Part shown: in pieces, positions 50,155 through 64,000 of the stretch | Layout: the number at the start of each line of letters is the position of its first letter | How positions within the stretch are numbered: position 1 is the stretch's first letter | NCBI GenBank assembly: GCA_037501455.1 | Contig: CM074855.1 | Location: forward strand, 54,629,001-54,693,000 | Origin: Lantana camara | Taxonomy: Eukaryota; Streptophyta; Magnoliopsida; Lamiales; Verbenaceae | Direction: 5' to 3' | Length of the DNA stretch: 64,000 nt | Notes under the pieces: generated by a model | The model's database searches: none | What the model was told of the DNA's origin: nothing | What the model saw: the letters and a program-made list of their open reading frames with translations, nothing else | Made by a program: the position numbers and the translations under genes

Positions 50155-52896
50155 TTAACATAGAGTTTGAATATTCGAAAATAAGGTGTTCCAACACAAT
50201 ACGATTATTCGAGCATTAAATTGAGATTCAGTGAAACATAGGTGTCTATTCGTCAAGGGCGAACTATGATTATCCAATAACAAGGTGTTCATCGAATATA
50301 TCGAAATAACGAGTTTCATTGCTTCAAAAGTATTAATTCGTAAAATTGGGATATGTATATGCACAATAAGGAGAAATAACTTAAAAACATTTCATAAAGA
50401 TGAAATCTCTACATATATTGTTAGAAACACTTGTAATTACGAGAAAGTGATTAAATATTTCGGGAAAACAGAAGTTCAAATTTGATCCTAACTTAATATT
50501 ACAATGTATTAAATCAAAATTCGAATAATGAAGAACGAGAGGGTCATTATTTCTGAAGTGTCAGTTCGTAAGATTGAAGTACTGAAAACAGAAATTGAAG
50601 TATTGTTGCATTTAACATAGAGTTTGAATATTCGAAAATAAGGTGTTCCAACACAATACGATTATTGGAGCATTAAATTGAGATTCAGTGAAACCTAGGT
50701 GTCTATTCGTAAAGGGCGAAGTATGATTATCCGATAACAAGGTGTTCTTCGGATATTTCGAAATAACGAGTGTCATTGCTTCAATAGTATTAATTCGTAA
50801 AATTGGGATATGTATATGCATAATAAGGAGAAATAACTTAAAAACATTTCATAAATATGAAATCTCTACATATATTGTTAGAAGCACATGTAATTACGAG
50901 AAAGTGATTAAATATTTCGGGAAAACAGAAGTTCAAATTTGATCCCAACTTAATATTACAATGTATTAAATCATAAGTCGAATAATGAAGAACGAGAGGG
51001 TCATTGTTTCTGAAGTATCAGTTCGTAAAATTGATGTACCGAAAACAGAAATTGAGGTATTGTTGCATTTAACATAGAGTTTGAATATTCGAAAATAAGG
51101 TGTTCCAACACAATACGATTATTGGAGCATTAAATTGAGATTCAGTGAAACATAGGTGTCAATTCGTCAAGGGCGAACTATGATTATCCAATAACAAGGT
51201 GTTCATCTGATATATCGAAATAACGAGTTTCATTGCTTTAAAAGTATTAATTCGTAAAATTGGGATATGTATATGCATAATAAGGAGAAATAACTTAAAA
51301 ACATTTCATAAAGATGAAATCTCTACATATATTGTTAGAAACATTTGTAATTACGAGAAAGTGATGAAATATTTAGGGAAAACACAAGTTCAAATTTGAT
51401 CCCAACATAATATTACAATGTATTAAATCATAAATCGAATAACGAAGAACGAGAGCGTTAATATTTCTTAACTATCAGTTCGTAAAATTGAAGTACTGAA
51501 AACAGAAATTGAAGTATTGTTGCATTTAACATAGAGTATGAATATTCGAAAATAAGGTGTTCCAACACAATACGATTATTGGAGCATTAAATTGAGATTC
51601 AGTGAAACCTAGGTGTCTATTCGTAAAGGGCGAAGTATGATTATCCGATAACAAGGTGTTCTTCGGATATTTCGAAATAACGAGTGTCATTGCTTCAATA
51701 GTATTAATTCGTAAAATTGGGATATGTATATGCATAATAAGGAGAAATAACTTAAAAACATTTCATAAATATGAAATCTCTACATATATTGTTAGAAGCA
51801 CATGTAATTACGAGAAAGTGATTAAATATTTCGGGAAAACAGAAGTTCAAATTTGATCCCAACTTAATATTACAATGTATTAAATCATAAGTCGAATAAT
51901 GAAGAACGAGAGGGTCATTGTTTCTGAAGTATCAGTTCGTAAAATTGATGTACCGAAAACAGAAATTGAGGTATTGTTGCATTTAACATAGAGTTTGAAT
52001 ATTCGAAAATAAGGTGTTCCAACACAATACGATTATTGGAGCATTAAATTGAGATTCAGTGAAACATAGGTGTCTATTCGTCAAGGGCGAACTATGATTA
52101 TCCAATAACAAGGTGTTCATCTGATATATCGAAATAACGAGTTTCGTTGCTTCAAAAGTATTAATTCGTAAAATTGGGATATGTATATGCATAATAAGGA
52201 GAAATAACTTAAAAACATTTCATAAAGATGAAATCTCTACATATATTGTTAGAAACATTTGTAATTACGAGAAAGTGATGAAATATTTAGGGAAAACACA
52301 AGGTCAAATTTGATCCCAACATAATATTACAATGTATTAAATCATAAATCGAATAACGAAGAACGAGAGCGTTATTATTTCTTAACTATCAGTTCGTAAA
52401 ATTGAAGTACTGAAAACAGAAATTGAAGTATTGTTGCATTTAACATAGAGTATGAATATTCGAAAATAAGGTGTTCCAACACAATACGATTATTGGAGCA
52501 TTAAATTGAGATTCAGTGAAAACTAGGTGTCTATTCGTAAAGGGCGAACTATGATTATCCAATAACAAGGTGTTCATCGGATATATCGAAATAACGAGTT
52601 TCATTGCTTCAAAAGTATTAATTCGTAAAATTGGGATATATATATGCATAATAAGGAGAAATAACTTAAAAACATTTCATAAAGATGAAATCTCTACATA
52701 TATTGTTAGAAACACTTGTAATTAAGAGAAAGTGATTAAATATTTTGGGAAAACAGAAGTTCAAATTTGATCCTAACTTAATATTACAATGTATTAAATC
52801 AAAAATCGAATAATGAAGAACGAGAGGGTCATTATTTCTGAAGTATCAGTTCGTAAGATTGAAGTACTGAAAACAGAAATTGAAGTATTGTTGCAT
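50155..52896 (+). repeat. Six-monomer unit S-F-Q-F-Q-Y, copy 2 (2742 bp)
   Basis: Matches 45585-48326 at an offset of 4570 bp, including CAATTCGTCAAGGG (near 51160) and GCTTTAAAAG (near 51235). Differences noticed are single bases, for example GCGTTAATATTTC near 51454 versus GCGTTATTATTTC, and TTTCGTTGC near 52143 versus TTTCATTGC. The near-identity indicates a recent copy event. Confidence 0.85.
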
Positions 52897-55773
52897 TTAA
52901 CATAGAGTTTGAATATTCGAAAATAAGGTGTTCCAACACAATACGATTATTGGAGCATTAAATTGAGATTCAGTGAAACCTAGGTGTCTATTCGTAAAGG
53001 GCGAAGTATAATTATCCGATAACAAGGTGTTCTTCGGATATTTCGAAATAATGAGTGTCATTGCTTCAAAAGTATTAATTCGTAAAATTAGGATATGTAT
53101 ATGCATAATAAGGAGAAATAACTTAAAAACATTTCATAAAGATGAAATCTCTACATATATTGTTAGAAACATTTGTAATTACGAGAAAGTGATGAAATAT
53201 TTAGGGAAAACACAAGTTCAAATTTGATCCTAACATAATATTACAATGTATTAAATCATAAATCGAATAACGAAGAACGAGAGCGTTATTATTTCTTAAC
53301 TATCAGTTCGTAAAATTGAAGTACTGAAAACAGAAATTGAAGTATTGTTGCATTTAACATAGAGTATGAATATTCGAAAATAAGGTGTTTCAACACAATA
53401 CGATTATTGGAGCATTAAATTGAGATTCAGTGAAACCTAGGTGTCTATTCGTAAAGGGCGAAGTATGATTATCCGATAACAAGGTGTTCATCGGATATTT
53501 CGAAACAACGAGTGTCATCGCTTCAATAGTATTAATTCGTAAAATTGGGATATGTATATGCATAATAAGGAGAAATAACTTAAAAACATTTCATAAAGAT
53601 GAAATCTCTACATATATTGTTAGAAGCACATGTAATTACGAGAAAGTGATTAAATATTTCGGTAAAACACAAGTTCAAATTTGATCCCAACTTAATATTA
53701 CAATGTATTAAATCATAAATCGAATAATGAAGAACGAGAGGGTCATTATTTCTGAAGTATCAGTTCGTAAAATTGATGTACCGAAAACAGAAATTGAAGT
53801 TTTGTTGCATTTAACATAGAGTTTGAATATTCGAAAATAAGGTGTTCCAACACAATACGATTATTGGAGCATTAAATTGAGATTCAGTGAAACATAGGTG
53901 TCTATTCGTCAAGGGCGAACTATGATTATCCAATAACAAGGTGTTCATCGGATATATCGAAATAACGAGTTTCATTGCTTCAAAAGTATTAATTCGTAAA
54001 ATTGGGATATGTATATGCATAATAAGGAGAAATAACTTAAAAACATTTCATAAAGATGAAATCTCTACATATATTGTTAGAAACACTTGTAATTACGAGA
54101 AAGTGATTAAATATTTCGGGAAAACAGAAGTTCAAATTTGATCCTAACTTAATATTACAATGTATTAAATCAAAAATCGAATAATGAAGAACGAGAGGGT
54201 CATTATTTCTGAAGTATCAGTTCGTAAGATTGAAGTACTGAAAACAGAAATTGAAGTATTGTTGCATTTAACGTAGAGTTTGAATATTCGAAAATAAGGT
54301 GTTCCAACACAATACGATTATTGGAGCATTAAATTGAGATTCTGTGAAACCTAGGTGTCTATTCGTAAAGGGCGAAGTATGATTATCCGATAACAAGGTG
54401 TTCATCGGATATTTTGAAACAACGAGTGTCATCGCTTCAATAGTATTAATTCGTAAAATTGGGATATGTATATGCATAATAAGGAGAAATAACTTAAAAA
54501 CATTTCATAAAGATGAAATCTCTACATATATTGTTAGAAGCACATGTAATTACGAGAAAGTGATTAAATATTTCAGTAAAACACAAGTTCAAATTTGATC
54601 CCAACTTAATATTACAATGTATTAAATCATAAATCAAATAATGAAGAACGAGAGGGTCATTATTTCTGAAGTATCAGTTCGTAAAATTGATGTACCGAAA
54701 ACAGAAATTGAAGTTTTGTTGCATTTAACATAGATTTTGAATATTCGAAAATAAGGTGTTCCAACACAATACGATTATTGGAGCATTAAATTGAGATTCA
54801 GTGAAACATAGGTGTCTATTCGTCAAGGGCGAACTATGATTATCCAATAACAAGGTGTTCATCGGATATATCGAAATAACGAGTTTCATTGCTTCAAAAG
54901 TATTAATTCGTAAAATTGGGATATGTATATGCATAATAAGGAGAAATAACTTAAAAACATTTCATAAAGATGAAATCTCTACATATATTGTTAGAAACAC
55001 TTGTAATTACGAGAAAGTGATTAAATATTTCGGGAAAACAGAAGTTCAAATTTGATCCTAACTTAATATTACAATGTATTAAATCAAAAATCGAATAATG
55101 AAGAACGAGAGGGTCATTATTTCTGAAGTATCAGTTCGTAAGATTGAAGTACTGAAAACAGAAATTGAAGTATTGTTGCATTTACCATAGAGTTTGAATA
55201 TTCGAAAATAAGGTGTTCCAACACAATACGATTATTGGAGCATTAAATTGAGATTCCGTGAAGCCTAGGTATCTATTCGTAAAGGGCGAAGTATGATTAT
55301 CCGATAACAAGGTGTTCATCGGATATTTCGAAACAACGAGTGTCATCGTATCAAAAGTATTAATTCGTAAAATTGGGATATGTATATGCATAATAAGGAG
55401 AAATAACTTAAAAACATTTCATAAAGATGAAATCTCTACATATATTATTAGAAACATTTGTAATTACGAGAAAGTGATTAAATATTTCGGGAAAACAGAA
55501 GTTCAAATTTGATCCTAACTTAATATTACAATGTATTAAATCAAAAATCGACTAATGATGAACGAGAGGGTCATTATTTCTGAAGTATCAGTTCGTAAGA
55601 TTGAAGTACTGAAAACAGATATTGAAGTAATGTTGCATTTAACATAGAGTTTGAATATTCGAAAATAAGGTGTTCCAACACAATACGATTATTGGAGCAT
55701 TAAATTGAGATTCAGTGAAACCTAGGTGTCTATTCGTAAAGGGCGAAGTATGATTATCCGATAACAAAGTGTT

Positions 55774-55778
55774 CTTCG
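55774..55778 (+). other. Paralogous empty insertion site
   Basis: This CTTCG sits in an uninterrupted monomer (GTTCTTCGGATATTTCG) that is the paralogue of the split one. It is 24787 bp from the left target copy and 14625 bp from the right one, and the same offsets relate the flanking monomers. The rare TCATTGCGTCAATAG state follows it here (near 55798) and after the insertion (near 41174), which supports the pairing. Confidence 0.75.
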
Positions 55779-57009
55779 GATATTTCGAAATAACGAGTGT
55801 CATTGCGTCAATAGTATTAATTCGTAAAATTGGGATATGTATATGCATAATAAGGAGAAATAACTTAAAAACATTTCATAAAGATGAAATCTCTACATAT
55901 ATTGTTAGAAACACATGTAATTACGAGAAAGTGATTAAATATTTCGGGAAAACACAAGTTCAAATTTGATCCCAACTTAATATTACAATGTATTAAATCA
56001 TAAATCGAATAATGAGGAAGGAGAGGATTATTATTTCTGAAGTATCAGTTCGTAAAATTGAAGTACTGAAAACAGAAATTGAAGTATTGTTGCATTTAGC
56101 ATAGAGTTTGAATATTCGAAAATAAGGTGTTCCAACACAATACGATTATTGGAGCATTAAATTGAGATTCAGTGAATACTAGGTGTCTATTCGTAAAGGG
56201 CGAAGTATGATTATCCGATAACAAGGTGTTCTTCGGATATTTCGAAATAACGAGTGTCATTGCTTCAATAGTATTAATTCTTGAAATTGGGATATGTATA
56301 TGCATAGCAAGGTGAAATAACTTAAAAACATTTCATAAAGATGAGATCTCTACATATATTGTTAGAAACACTTGTAATTACGAGAAAGTGATTAAATATT
56401 TCGGGAAAACAGAAGTTCAAATTTGATCCCAACTTAATATTACAATGTATTAAATCATAAATCGAATAATGAAGAACGAGAGGGTCATTATTTCTGAAGT
56501 ATCAGTTCGTAAAATTGATGTACCGAAAACAGAAATTGAAGTATTGTTGCATTTAACATAAAGTTTGAATATTCGAAAATAAGGTGTTCCAACACAATAC
56601 GATTATTGGAGCATTAAATTGAGATTCAGTGAAACATAGGTGTCTATTCGTCAAGGGCGAACTATGATTAACCAATAACAAGGTGTTCATCGGATATATC
56701 GAAATAACGAGTTTCATTGCTTCAAAAGTATTAATTCGTAAAATTGGGATATGTATATGCATAATAAGGAGAAATAACTTAAAAACATTTCATAAAGATG
56801 AAATCTCTACATATATTGTTAGAAACACATGTAATTACGAGAAAGTGATTAAATATTTCGGGAAAACAGAAGTTCAAATTTGATCCTAACTTAATATTAC
56901 AATGTATTAAATCAAAAATCGAATAACGAAGAACGAGAGGGTCATTATTTCTGAAGTATCAGTTCGTAAGATAGAAGTATTGAAAACAGAAATTGAAGTA
57001 TTGTTGCAT

Positions 57010-58380
57010 TAAACATAGAGTTTGAATATTCGAAAATAAGGTGTTCCAACACAATACGATTATTGGAGCATTAAATTGAGATTCAGTGAAACCTAGGTGT
57101 CTATTCGTAAAGGGCGAAGTATGATTATCCGATAACAAGGTATTCTTCGAATATTTCGAAATAACGAGTGTCATTGCTTCAATAGTATTAATTCGTAAAA
57201 TTGGGATATGTATTTGCATAATAGGGAGAAATAACTTAAAAACATTTCATAAAGATGAAATCTCTACATATATTGTTAGAAACACATGTAATTACGAGAA
57301 AGTGATTAAATATTTCGGGAAAACACAAGTTCAAATTTGATCCCAACTTAATATTACAATATATTAAATAATAAATCGAATAATGAGGAACGAGAGGGTT
57401 ATTATTTCTGAAGTATCAGTTCGTAAAATTGAAGTACTGAAAACAGAAATTGAAGTATTGTTGCATTTAACATAGAGTATGAATATTCGAAAATAAGGTG
57501 TTCCAACACAATACGATTATTGGAGCATTAAATTGAGATTCCGTGAAACCTAGGTGTCTATTCGTAAAGGGCGAAGTATGATTATCCGATAACAAGGTGT
57601 TCATCGGATATTTCGAAACAACGAGTGTCATCGCATCAAAAGTATTAATTCGTAAAATTGGGATATGTATATGCATAGCAAGGTGAATTAACTTAAAAAC
57701 ATTTCATAAAGATGAAATCTCTACATATATTGTTAGAAACACATGTAATTACGAGAAAGTGATTAAATATTTCGGGAAAACACAAGTTCAAATTTGATCC
57801 CAACTTAATATTACAATGTATTAAATCATAAATCGAATAATGAGGAACGAGAGGATTATTATTTCTGAAGTATCAGTTCGTAAAATTGAAGTACTGAAAA
57901 CAGAAATTGAAGTATTGTTGCATTTAGCATAGAGTTTGAATATTCGAAAATAAGGTTTTCCAACACAATACGATTATTGGAGCATTAAATTGAGATTCAG
58001 TGAAACCTAGCTGTCTATTCGTAAAGGGCGAAGTATGATTATCTGATAACAAGGTGTTCTTCGGATATTTCGAAATAACGAGTGTCATTGCTTCAATAGT
58101 ATTAATTCTTAAAATTGGGATATGTATATGCATAATCAGGAGAAATAACTTAAAAACATTTCATAAAGATGAAATCTCTACATATATTGTTAGAAACACA
58201 TGTAATTACGAGAAAGTGATTAAATATTTCGGGAAAACACAAGTTCAAATTTGATCCCAACTTAATATTACAATGTATTAAATCATAAATCGAATAATGA
58301 GGAACGAGAGGATTATTATCTCTGAAGTATCAGTTCGTAAAATTGAAGTACTGAAAACAGAAATTGAAGTATTGTTGCAT
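57010..58380 (+). repeat. Three-monomer tandem unit, copy 1 (1371 bp)
   Basis: The first monomer has GCATTAAACATAGAG, GGTATTCTTCGAATATTTCG and AATAGGGAG, and ends in ATTAAATAATAAATCG near 57363. These recur 1371 bp later. The second monomer is a T type with ATTCCGTGAAACC; the third has GGTTTTCCAAC and TAGCTGTC. Confidence 0.85.
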
Positions 58381-59751
58381 TAAACATAGAGTTTGAATAT
58401 TCGAAAATAAGGTGTTCCAACACAATACGATTTTTGGAGCATTAAATTGAGATTCAGTGAAACCTAGGTGTCTATTCGTAAAGGGCGAAGTATGATTATC
58501 CGATAACAAGGTATTCTTCGAATATTTCGAAATAACGAGTGTCATTGCTTCAATAGTATTAATTCGTAAAATTGGGATATGTATTTGCATAATAGGGAGA
58601 AATAACTTAAAAACATTTCATAAAGATGAAATCTCTACATATATTGTTAGAAACACATGTAATTACGAGAAAGTGATTAAATATTTCGGGAAAACACAAG
58701 TTCAAATTTGATCCCAACTTAATATTACAATATATTAAATAATAAATCGAATAATGAGGAACGAGAGGGTTATTATTTCTGAAGTATCAGTTCGTAAAAT
58801 TGAAGTACTGAAAACAGAAATTGAAGTATTGTTGCATTTAACATAGAGTATGAATATTCGAAAATAAGGTGTTCCAACACAATACGATTATTGGAGCATT
58901 AAATTGAGATTCCGTGAAACCTAGGTGTCTATTCGTAAAGGGCGAAGTATGATTATCCGATAACAAGGTGTTCATCGGATATTTCGAAACAACGAGTGTC
59001 ATCGCATCAAAAGTATTAATTCGTAAAATTGGGATATGTATATGCATAGCAAGGTGAATTAACTTAAAAACATTTCATAAAGATGAAATCTCTACATATA
59101 TTGTTAGAAACACATGTAATTACGAGAAAGTGATTAAATATTTCGGGAAAACACAAGTTCAAATTTGATCCCAACTTAATATTACAATGTATTAAATCAT
59201 AAATCGAATAATGAGGAACGAGAGGATTATTATTTCTGAAGTATCAGTTCGTAAAATTGAAGTACTGAAAACAGAAATTGAAGTATTGTTGCATTTAGCA
59301 TAGAGTTTGAATATTCGAAAATAAGGTTTTCCAACCCAATACGATTATTGGAGCATTAAATTGAGATTCAGTGAAACCTAGCTGTCTATTCGTAAAGGGC
59401 GAAGTATGATTATCTGATAACAAGGTGTTCTTCGGATATTTCGAAATAACGAGTGTCATTGCTTCAATAGTATTAATTCTTAAAATTGGGATATGTATAT
59501 GCATAATCAGGAGAAATAACTTAAAAACATTTCATAAAGATGAAATCTCTACATATATTGTTAGAAACACATGTAATTACGAGAAAGTGATTAAATATTT
59601 CGGGAAAACACAAGTTCAAATTTGATCCCAACTTAATATTACAATGTTTTAAATCATAAATCGAATAATGAGGAACGAGAGGATTATTATCTCTGAAGTA
59701 TCAGTTCGTAAAATTGAAGTACTGAAAACAGAAATTGAAGTATTGTTGCAT
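58381..59751 (+). repeat. Three-monomer tandem unit, copy 2 (1371 bp)
   Basis: Adjoins copy 1 and carries the same rare states (ATTAAATAATAAATCG near 58734, AATAGGGAG near 58591, TAGCTGTC near 59379). Private differences include CGATTTTTGGAGC near 58428 and CCAACCCAATACG near 59330. The TTTTTGGAGC state also appears in the next monomers (59801 and 60258). Confidence 0.85.
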
Positions 59752-62700
59752 TTAGCATAGAGTTTGAATATTCGAAAATAAGGTGTTCCAACACAATACG
59801 ATTTTTGGAGCATTAAATTGAGATTCAGTGAAACCTAGGTGTCTATTCGTAAAGGGCGAAGTATGATTATCTGATAACAAGGTGTTCTTCGGATATTTCG
59901 AAATAACGAGTGTCATTGCTTCAATAGTATTAATTCTTAAAATTGGGATATGTATATGCATAATCAGGAGAAATAACTTAAAAACATTTCATAAAGATGA
60001 AATCTCTACATATATTGTTAGAAACACATGTAATTACGAGAAAGTGATTAAATATTTCGGGAAAACACAAGTTCAAATTTGATCCCAACTTAATATTACA
60101 ATGTATTAAATCATAAATCGAATAATGAGGAACGAGAGGATTATTATCTCTGAAGTATCAGTTCGTAAAATTGAAGTACTGAAAACAGAAATTGAAGTAT
60201 TGTTGCATTTAGCATAGAGTTTGAATATTCGAAAATAAGGTGTTCCAACACAATACGATTTTTGGAGCATTAAATTGAGATTCAGTGAAACCTAGGTGTC
60301 TATTCGTAAAGGGCGAAGTATGATTATCCGATAACAAGGTGTTCATCGGATATTTCGAAATAATGAGTGTCATTGCTTCAAAAGTGTTAATTCGTAAAAT
60401 TGGGATATGTATATGCATAATAAGGAGAAATAACTTAAAAACATTTCATAAAGATGAAATCTCTACATATATTATTAGAAACATTTGTAATTACGAGAAA
60501 GTGATGAAATATATAGGGAAAACACAAGTTCAAATTTGATCCCAACATAATATTACAATGTATTAAATCATAAATCGAATAACGAAGAACGAGAGCGTTA
60601 TTATTTCTTAACTATCAGTTCGTAAAATTGAAGTACTGAAAACAGAAATTGAAGTATTGTTGCATTTAACATAGAGTATGAATATTCGAAAATAAGGTGT
60701 TCCAACACAATACGATTATTGGAGCATTAAATTGAGATTCAGTGAAACCTAGGTGTCTATTCGTAAAGGGCGAAGTATGATTATCCGATAACAAGGTGTT
60801 CATCGGATATTTCGAAACAACGAGTGTCATCGCTTCAATAGTATTAATTCTTGAAATTGGGATATGTATATGCATAGCAAGGTGAAATAACTTAAAAACA
60901 TTTCATAAAGATGAAATCTCTACATATATTGTTAGAAGCACATGTAATTACGAGAAAGTGATTAAATATTTCGGTAAAACACAAGTTCAAATTTGATCCC
61001 AACTTAATATTACAATGTATTAAATCATAAATCGAATAATGAAGAACGAGAGGGTCATTATTTCTGAAGTATCAGTTCGTGAAATTGATGTACCGAAAAC
61101 AGAAATTGAAGTATTGTTGCATTTAACATAGAGTTTGAATATTCGAAAATAAGGTGTTCCAACACAATACGATTATTCGAGCATTAAATTGAGATTCAGT
61201 GAAACATAGGTGTCTATTCGTCAAGGGCGAACTATGATTATCCAATAACAAGGTGTTCATCGAATATATCGAAATAACGAGTTTCATTGCTTCAAAAGTA
61301 TTAATTCGTAAAATTGGGATATGTATATGCACAATAAGGAGAAATAACTTAAAAACATTTCATAAAGATGAAATCTCTACATATATTGTTAGAAACACTT
61401 GTAATTACGAGAAAGTGATTAAATATTTCGGGAAAACAGAACTTCAAATTTGATCCTAACTTAATATTACAATGTATTAAATCAAAATTCGAATAATGAA
61501 GAACGAGAGGGTCATTATTTCTGAAGTGTCAGTTCGTAAGATTGAAGTACTGAAAACAGAAATTGAAGTATTGTTGCATTTAACATAGAGTTTGAATATT
61601 CGAAAATAAGGTGTTCCAACACAATACGATTATTGGAGCATTAAATTGAGATTCAGTGAAACCTAGGTGTCTATTCGTAAAGGGCGAAGCATGATTATCC
61701 GATAACAAGGTGTTCTTCGGATATTTCGAAATAACGAGTGTCATTGCTTCAATAGTATTAATTCGTAAAATTGGGATATGTATATGCATAATAAGGAGAA
61801 ATAACTTAAAAACATTTCATAAATATGAAATCTCTACATATATTGTTAGAAGCACATGTAATTACGAGAAAGTGATTAAATATTTCGGGAAAACAGAAGT
61901 TCAAATTTGATCCCAACTTAATATTACAATGTATTAAATCATAAGTCGAATAATGAAGAACGAGAGGGTCATTGTTTCTGAAGTATTAGTTCGTAAAATT
62001 GATGTACCGAAAACAGAAATTGAGGTATTGTTGCATTTAACATAGAGTTTGAATATTCGAAAATAAGGTGTTCCAACACAATACGATTATTGGAGCATTA
62101 AATTGAGATTCAGTGAAACATAGGTGTCTATTCGTCAAGGGCGAACTATGATTATCCAATAACAAGGTGTTCATCGAATATATCGAAATAACGAGTTTCA
62201 TTGCTTCAAAAGTATTAATTCGTAAAATTGGGATATGTATATGCACAATAAGGAGAAATAACTTAAAAACATTTCATAAAGATGAAATCTCTACATATAT
62301 TGTTAGAAACACTTGTAATTACGAGAAAGTGATTAAATATTTCGGGAAAACAGAAGTTCAAATTTGATCCTAACTTAATATTACAATGTATTAAATCAAA
62401 ATTCGAATAATGAAGAACGAGAGGGTCATTATTTCTGAAGTGTCAGTTCGTAAGATTGAAGTACGGAAAACAGAAATTGAAGTATTGTTGCATTTAACAT
62501 AGAGTTTGAATATTCGAAAATAAGGTGTTCCAACACAATACGATTATTGGAGCATTAAATTGAGATTCAGTGAAACCTAGGTGTCTATTCGTAAAGGGCG
62601 AAGTATGATTATCCGATAACAAGGTGTTCTTCGGATATTTCGAAATAACGAGTGTCATTGCTTCAATAGTATTAATTCGTAAAATTGGGATATGTATATG

Positions 62701-64000
62701 CATAATAAGGAGAAATAATTTAAAAACATTTCATAAATATGAAATCTCTACATATATTGTTAGAAGCACATGTAATTACGAGAAAGTGATTAAATATTTC
62801 GGGAAAACAGAAGTTCAAATTTGATCCCAACTTAATATTACAATGTATTAAATCATAAGTCGAATAATGAAGAACGAGAGGGTCATTGTTTCTGAAGTAT
62901 CAGTTCGTAAAATTGATGTACCGAAAACAGAAATTGAGGTATTGTTGCATTTAACATAGAGTTTGAATATTCGAAAATAAGGTGTTCCAACACAATACGA
63001 TTATTGGAGCATTAAATTGAGATTCAGTGAAACATAGGTGTCTATTCGTCAAGGGCGAACTATGATTATCCAATAACAAGGTGTTCATCTGATATATCGA
63101 AATAACGAGTTTCATTGCTTCAAAAGTATTAATTCGTAAAATTGGGATATGTATATGCATAATAAGGAGAAATAACTTAAAAACATTTCATAAAGATGAA
63201 ATCTCTACATATATTGTTAGAAACATTTGTAATTACGAGAAAGTGATGAAATATTTAGGGAAAACACAAGTTCAAATTTGATCCCAACATAATATTACAA
63301 TGTATTAAATCATAAATAGAATAACGAAGAACGAGAGCGTTATTATTTCTTAACTATCAGTTCGTAAAATTGAAGTACTGAAAACAGAAATTGAAGTATT
63401 GTTGCATTTAACATAGAGTATGAATATTCGAAAATAAGGTGTTCCAACACAATACGATTATTGGAGCATTAAATTGAGATTCAGTGAAACCTAGGTGTCT
63501 ATTCGTAAAGGGCGAAGTATGATTATCCGATAACAAGGTGTTCATCGGATATTTCGAAACAACGAGTGTCATCGCTTCAATAGTATTAATTCGTAAAATT
63601 GGGATATGTATATGCATAATAAGGAGAAATAACTTAAAAACATTTCATAAAGATGAAATCTCTACATATATTGTTAGAAGCACATGTAATTACGAGAAAG
63701 TGATTAAATATTTCGGTAAAACACAAGTTCAAATTTGATCCCAACTTAATATTACAATGTATTAAATCATAAATCGAATAATGAAGAACGAGAGGGTCAT
63801 TATTTCTGAAGTATCAGTTCGTAAAATTGATGTACCGAAAACAGAAATTGAAGTATTGTTGCATTTAACATAGAGTTTGAATATTCGAAAATAAGGTGTT
63901 CCAACACAATACGATTATTCGAGCATTAAATTGAGATTCAGTGAAACATAGGTGTCTATTCGTCAAGGGAGAACTATGATTATCCAATAACAAGGAGTTC

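Larger units (their letters stand above)
41149..64000 (+). repeat. 457-bp satellite array, right part
   Basis: This is the continuation of the same array after the retrotransposon, about 50 monomers in the same orientation and phase class as the left part. The first monomer is the 3' remainder of the one split at 30991. Period is 457 bp throughout except a +1 base near 44582. The array runs out of the window at 64000 inside a monomer. Sub-blocks 45585-52896 and 57010-59751 show clear higher-order duplication. The remainder (41149-45584, 52897-57009, 59752-64000) is a mixture of the same F, I, M and T classes without a simple short higher-order period that I could see. No gene was found. Confidence 0.97.

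Noticed and set aside
41149..64000. Inverted monomers or a second transposon in the right array
   Set aside because: The landmarks keep the same orientation and spacing to the end, and no other non-satellite sequence interrupts them.

Overview
The window is plant nuclear heterochromatin. It is an AT-rich satellite array of about 118 head-to-tail monomers of 457 bp, interrupted once by a complete Ty1/copia LTR retrotransposon. The angiosperm assignment rests on three things: the copia Gag-Pol type, a primer-binding site matching plant initiator tRNA-Met, and the megasatellite organisation. I cannot name the species. I see no host protein gene, tRNA, rRNA or CRISPR array. The array could be centromeric or another heterochromatic block; the sequence alone does not decide.

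Layout. Positions 1-30991 hold satellite (about 68 monomers). Positions 30992-41148 hold the retrotransposon: 5' LTR 30992-32942, primer-binding site 32945-32958, a 2.3 kb non-coding leader to 35260, one intact gag-pol frame 35261-39181, a polypurine tract at 39183-39197 and the 3' LTR 39198-41148. Positions 41149-64000 hold satellite again (about 50 monomers). The insertion is flanked by a 5-bp target-site duplication, CTTCG. Both array edges run out of the window and all monomers face the same way.

Satellite. The monomers fall into at least four recurring sequence classes (called F, I, M and T here). They are arranged in higher-order units: a six-monomer unit M-F-I-F-M-F present three times (13986-23549), a 6-4-6 monomer series (45585-52896), a three-monomer tandem duplication (57010-59751), and longer-range block duplications at offsets of 5939, 4569 and 14625 bp (the last after removing the retrotransposon). 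Private indels (a 7-bp deletion seen three times, a 12-bp deletion seen twice, a 1-bp deletion seen twice) mark copies made by unequal exchange or conversion. The 457-bp monomer itself looks like a decayed dimer of a unit of about 228 bp.

Retrotransposon. All catalytic residues of protease, integrase, reverse transcriptase and RNase H are visible in one uninterrupted frame. The two 1951-bp LTRs differ, by eye, at one base, so the insertion is very young and may be autonomous. A paralogous empty site without the element lies at 55774-55778. The element also has a cluster of six CACGTG motifs in U3, a GC-rich run of hairpins and a four-copy 16-bp motif in the leader, and a possible leader intron.
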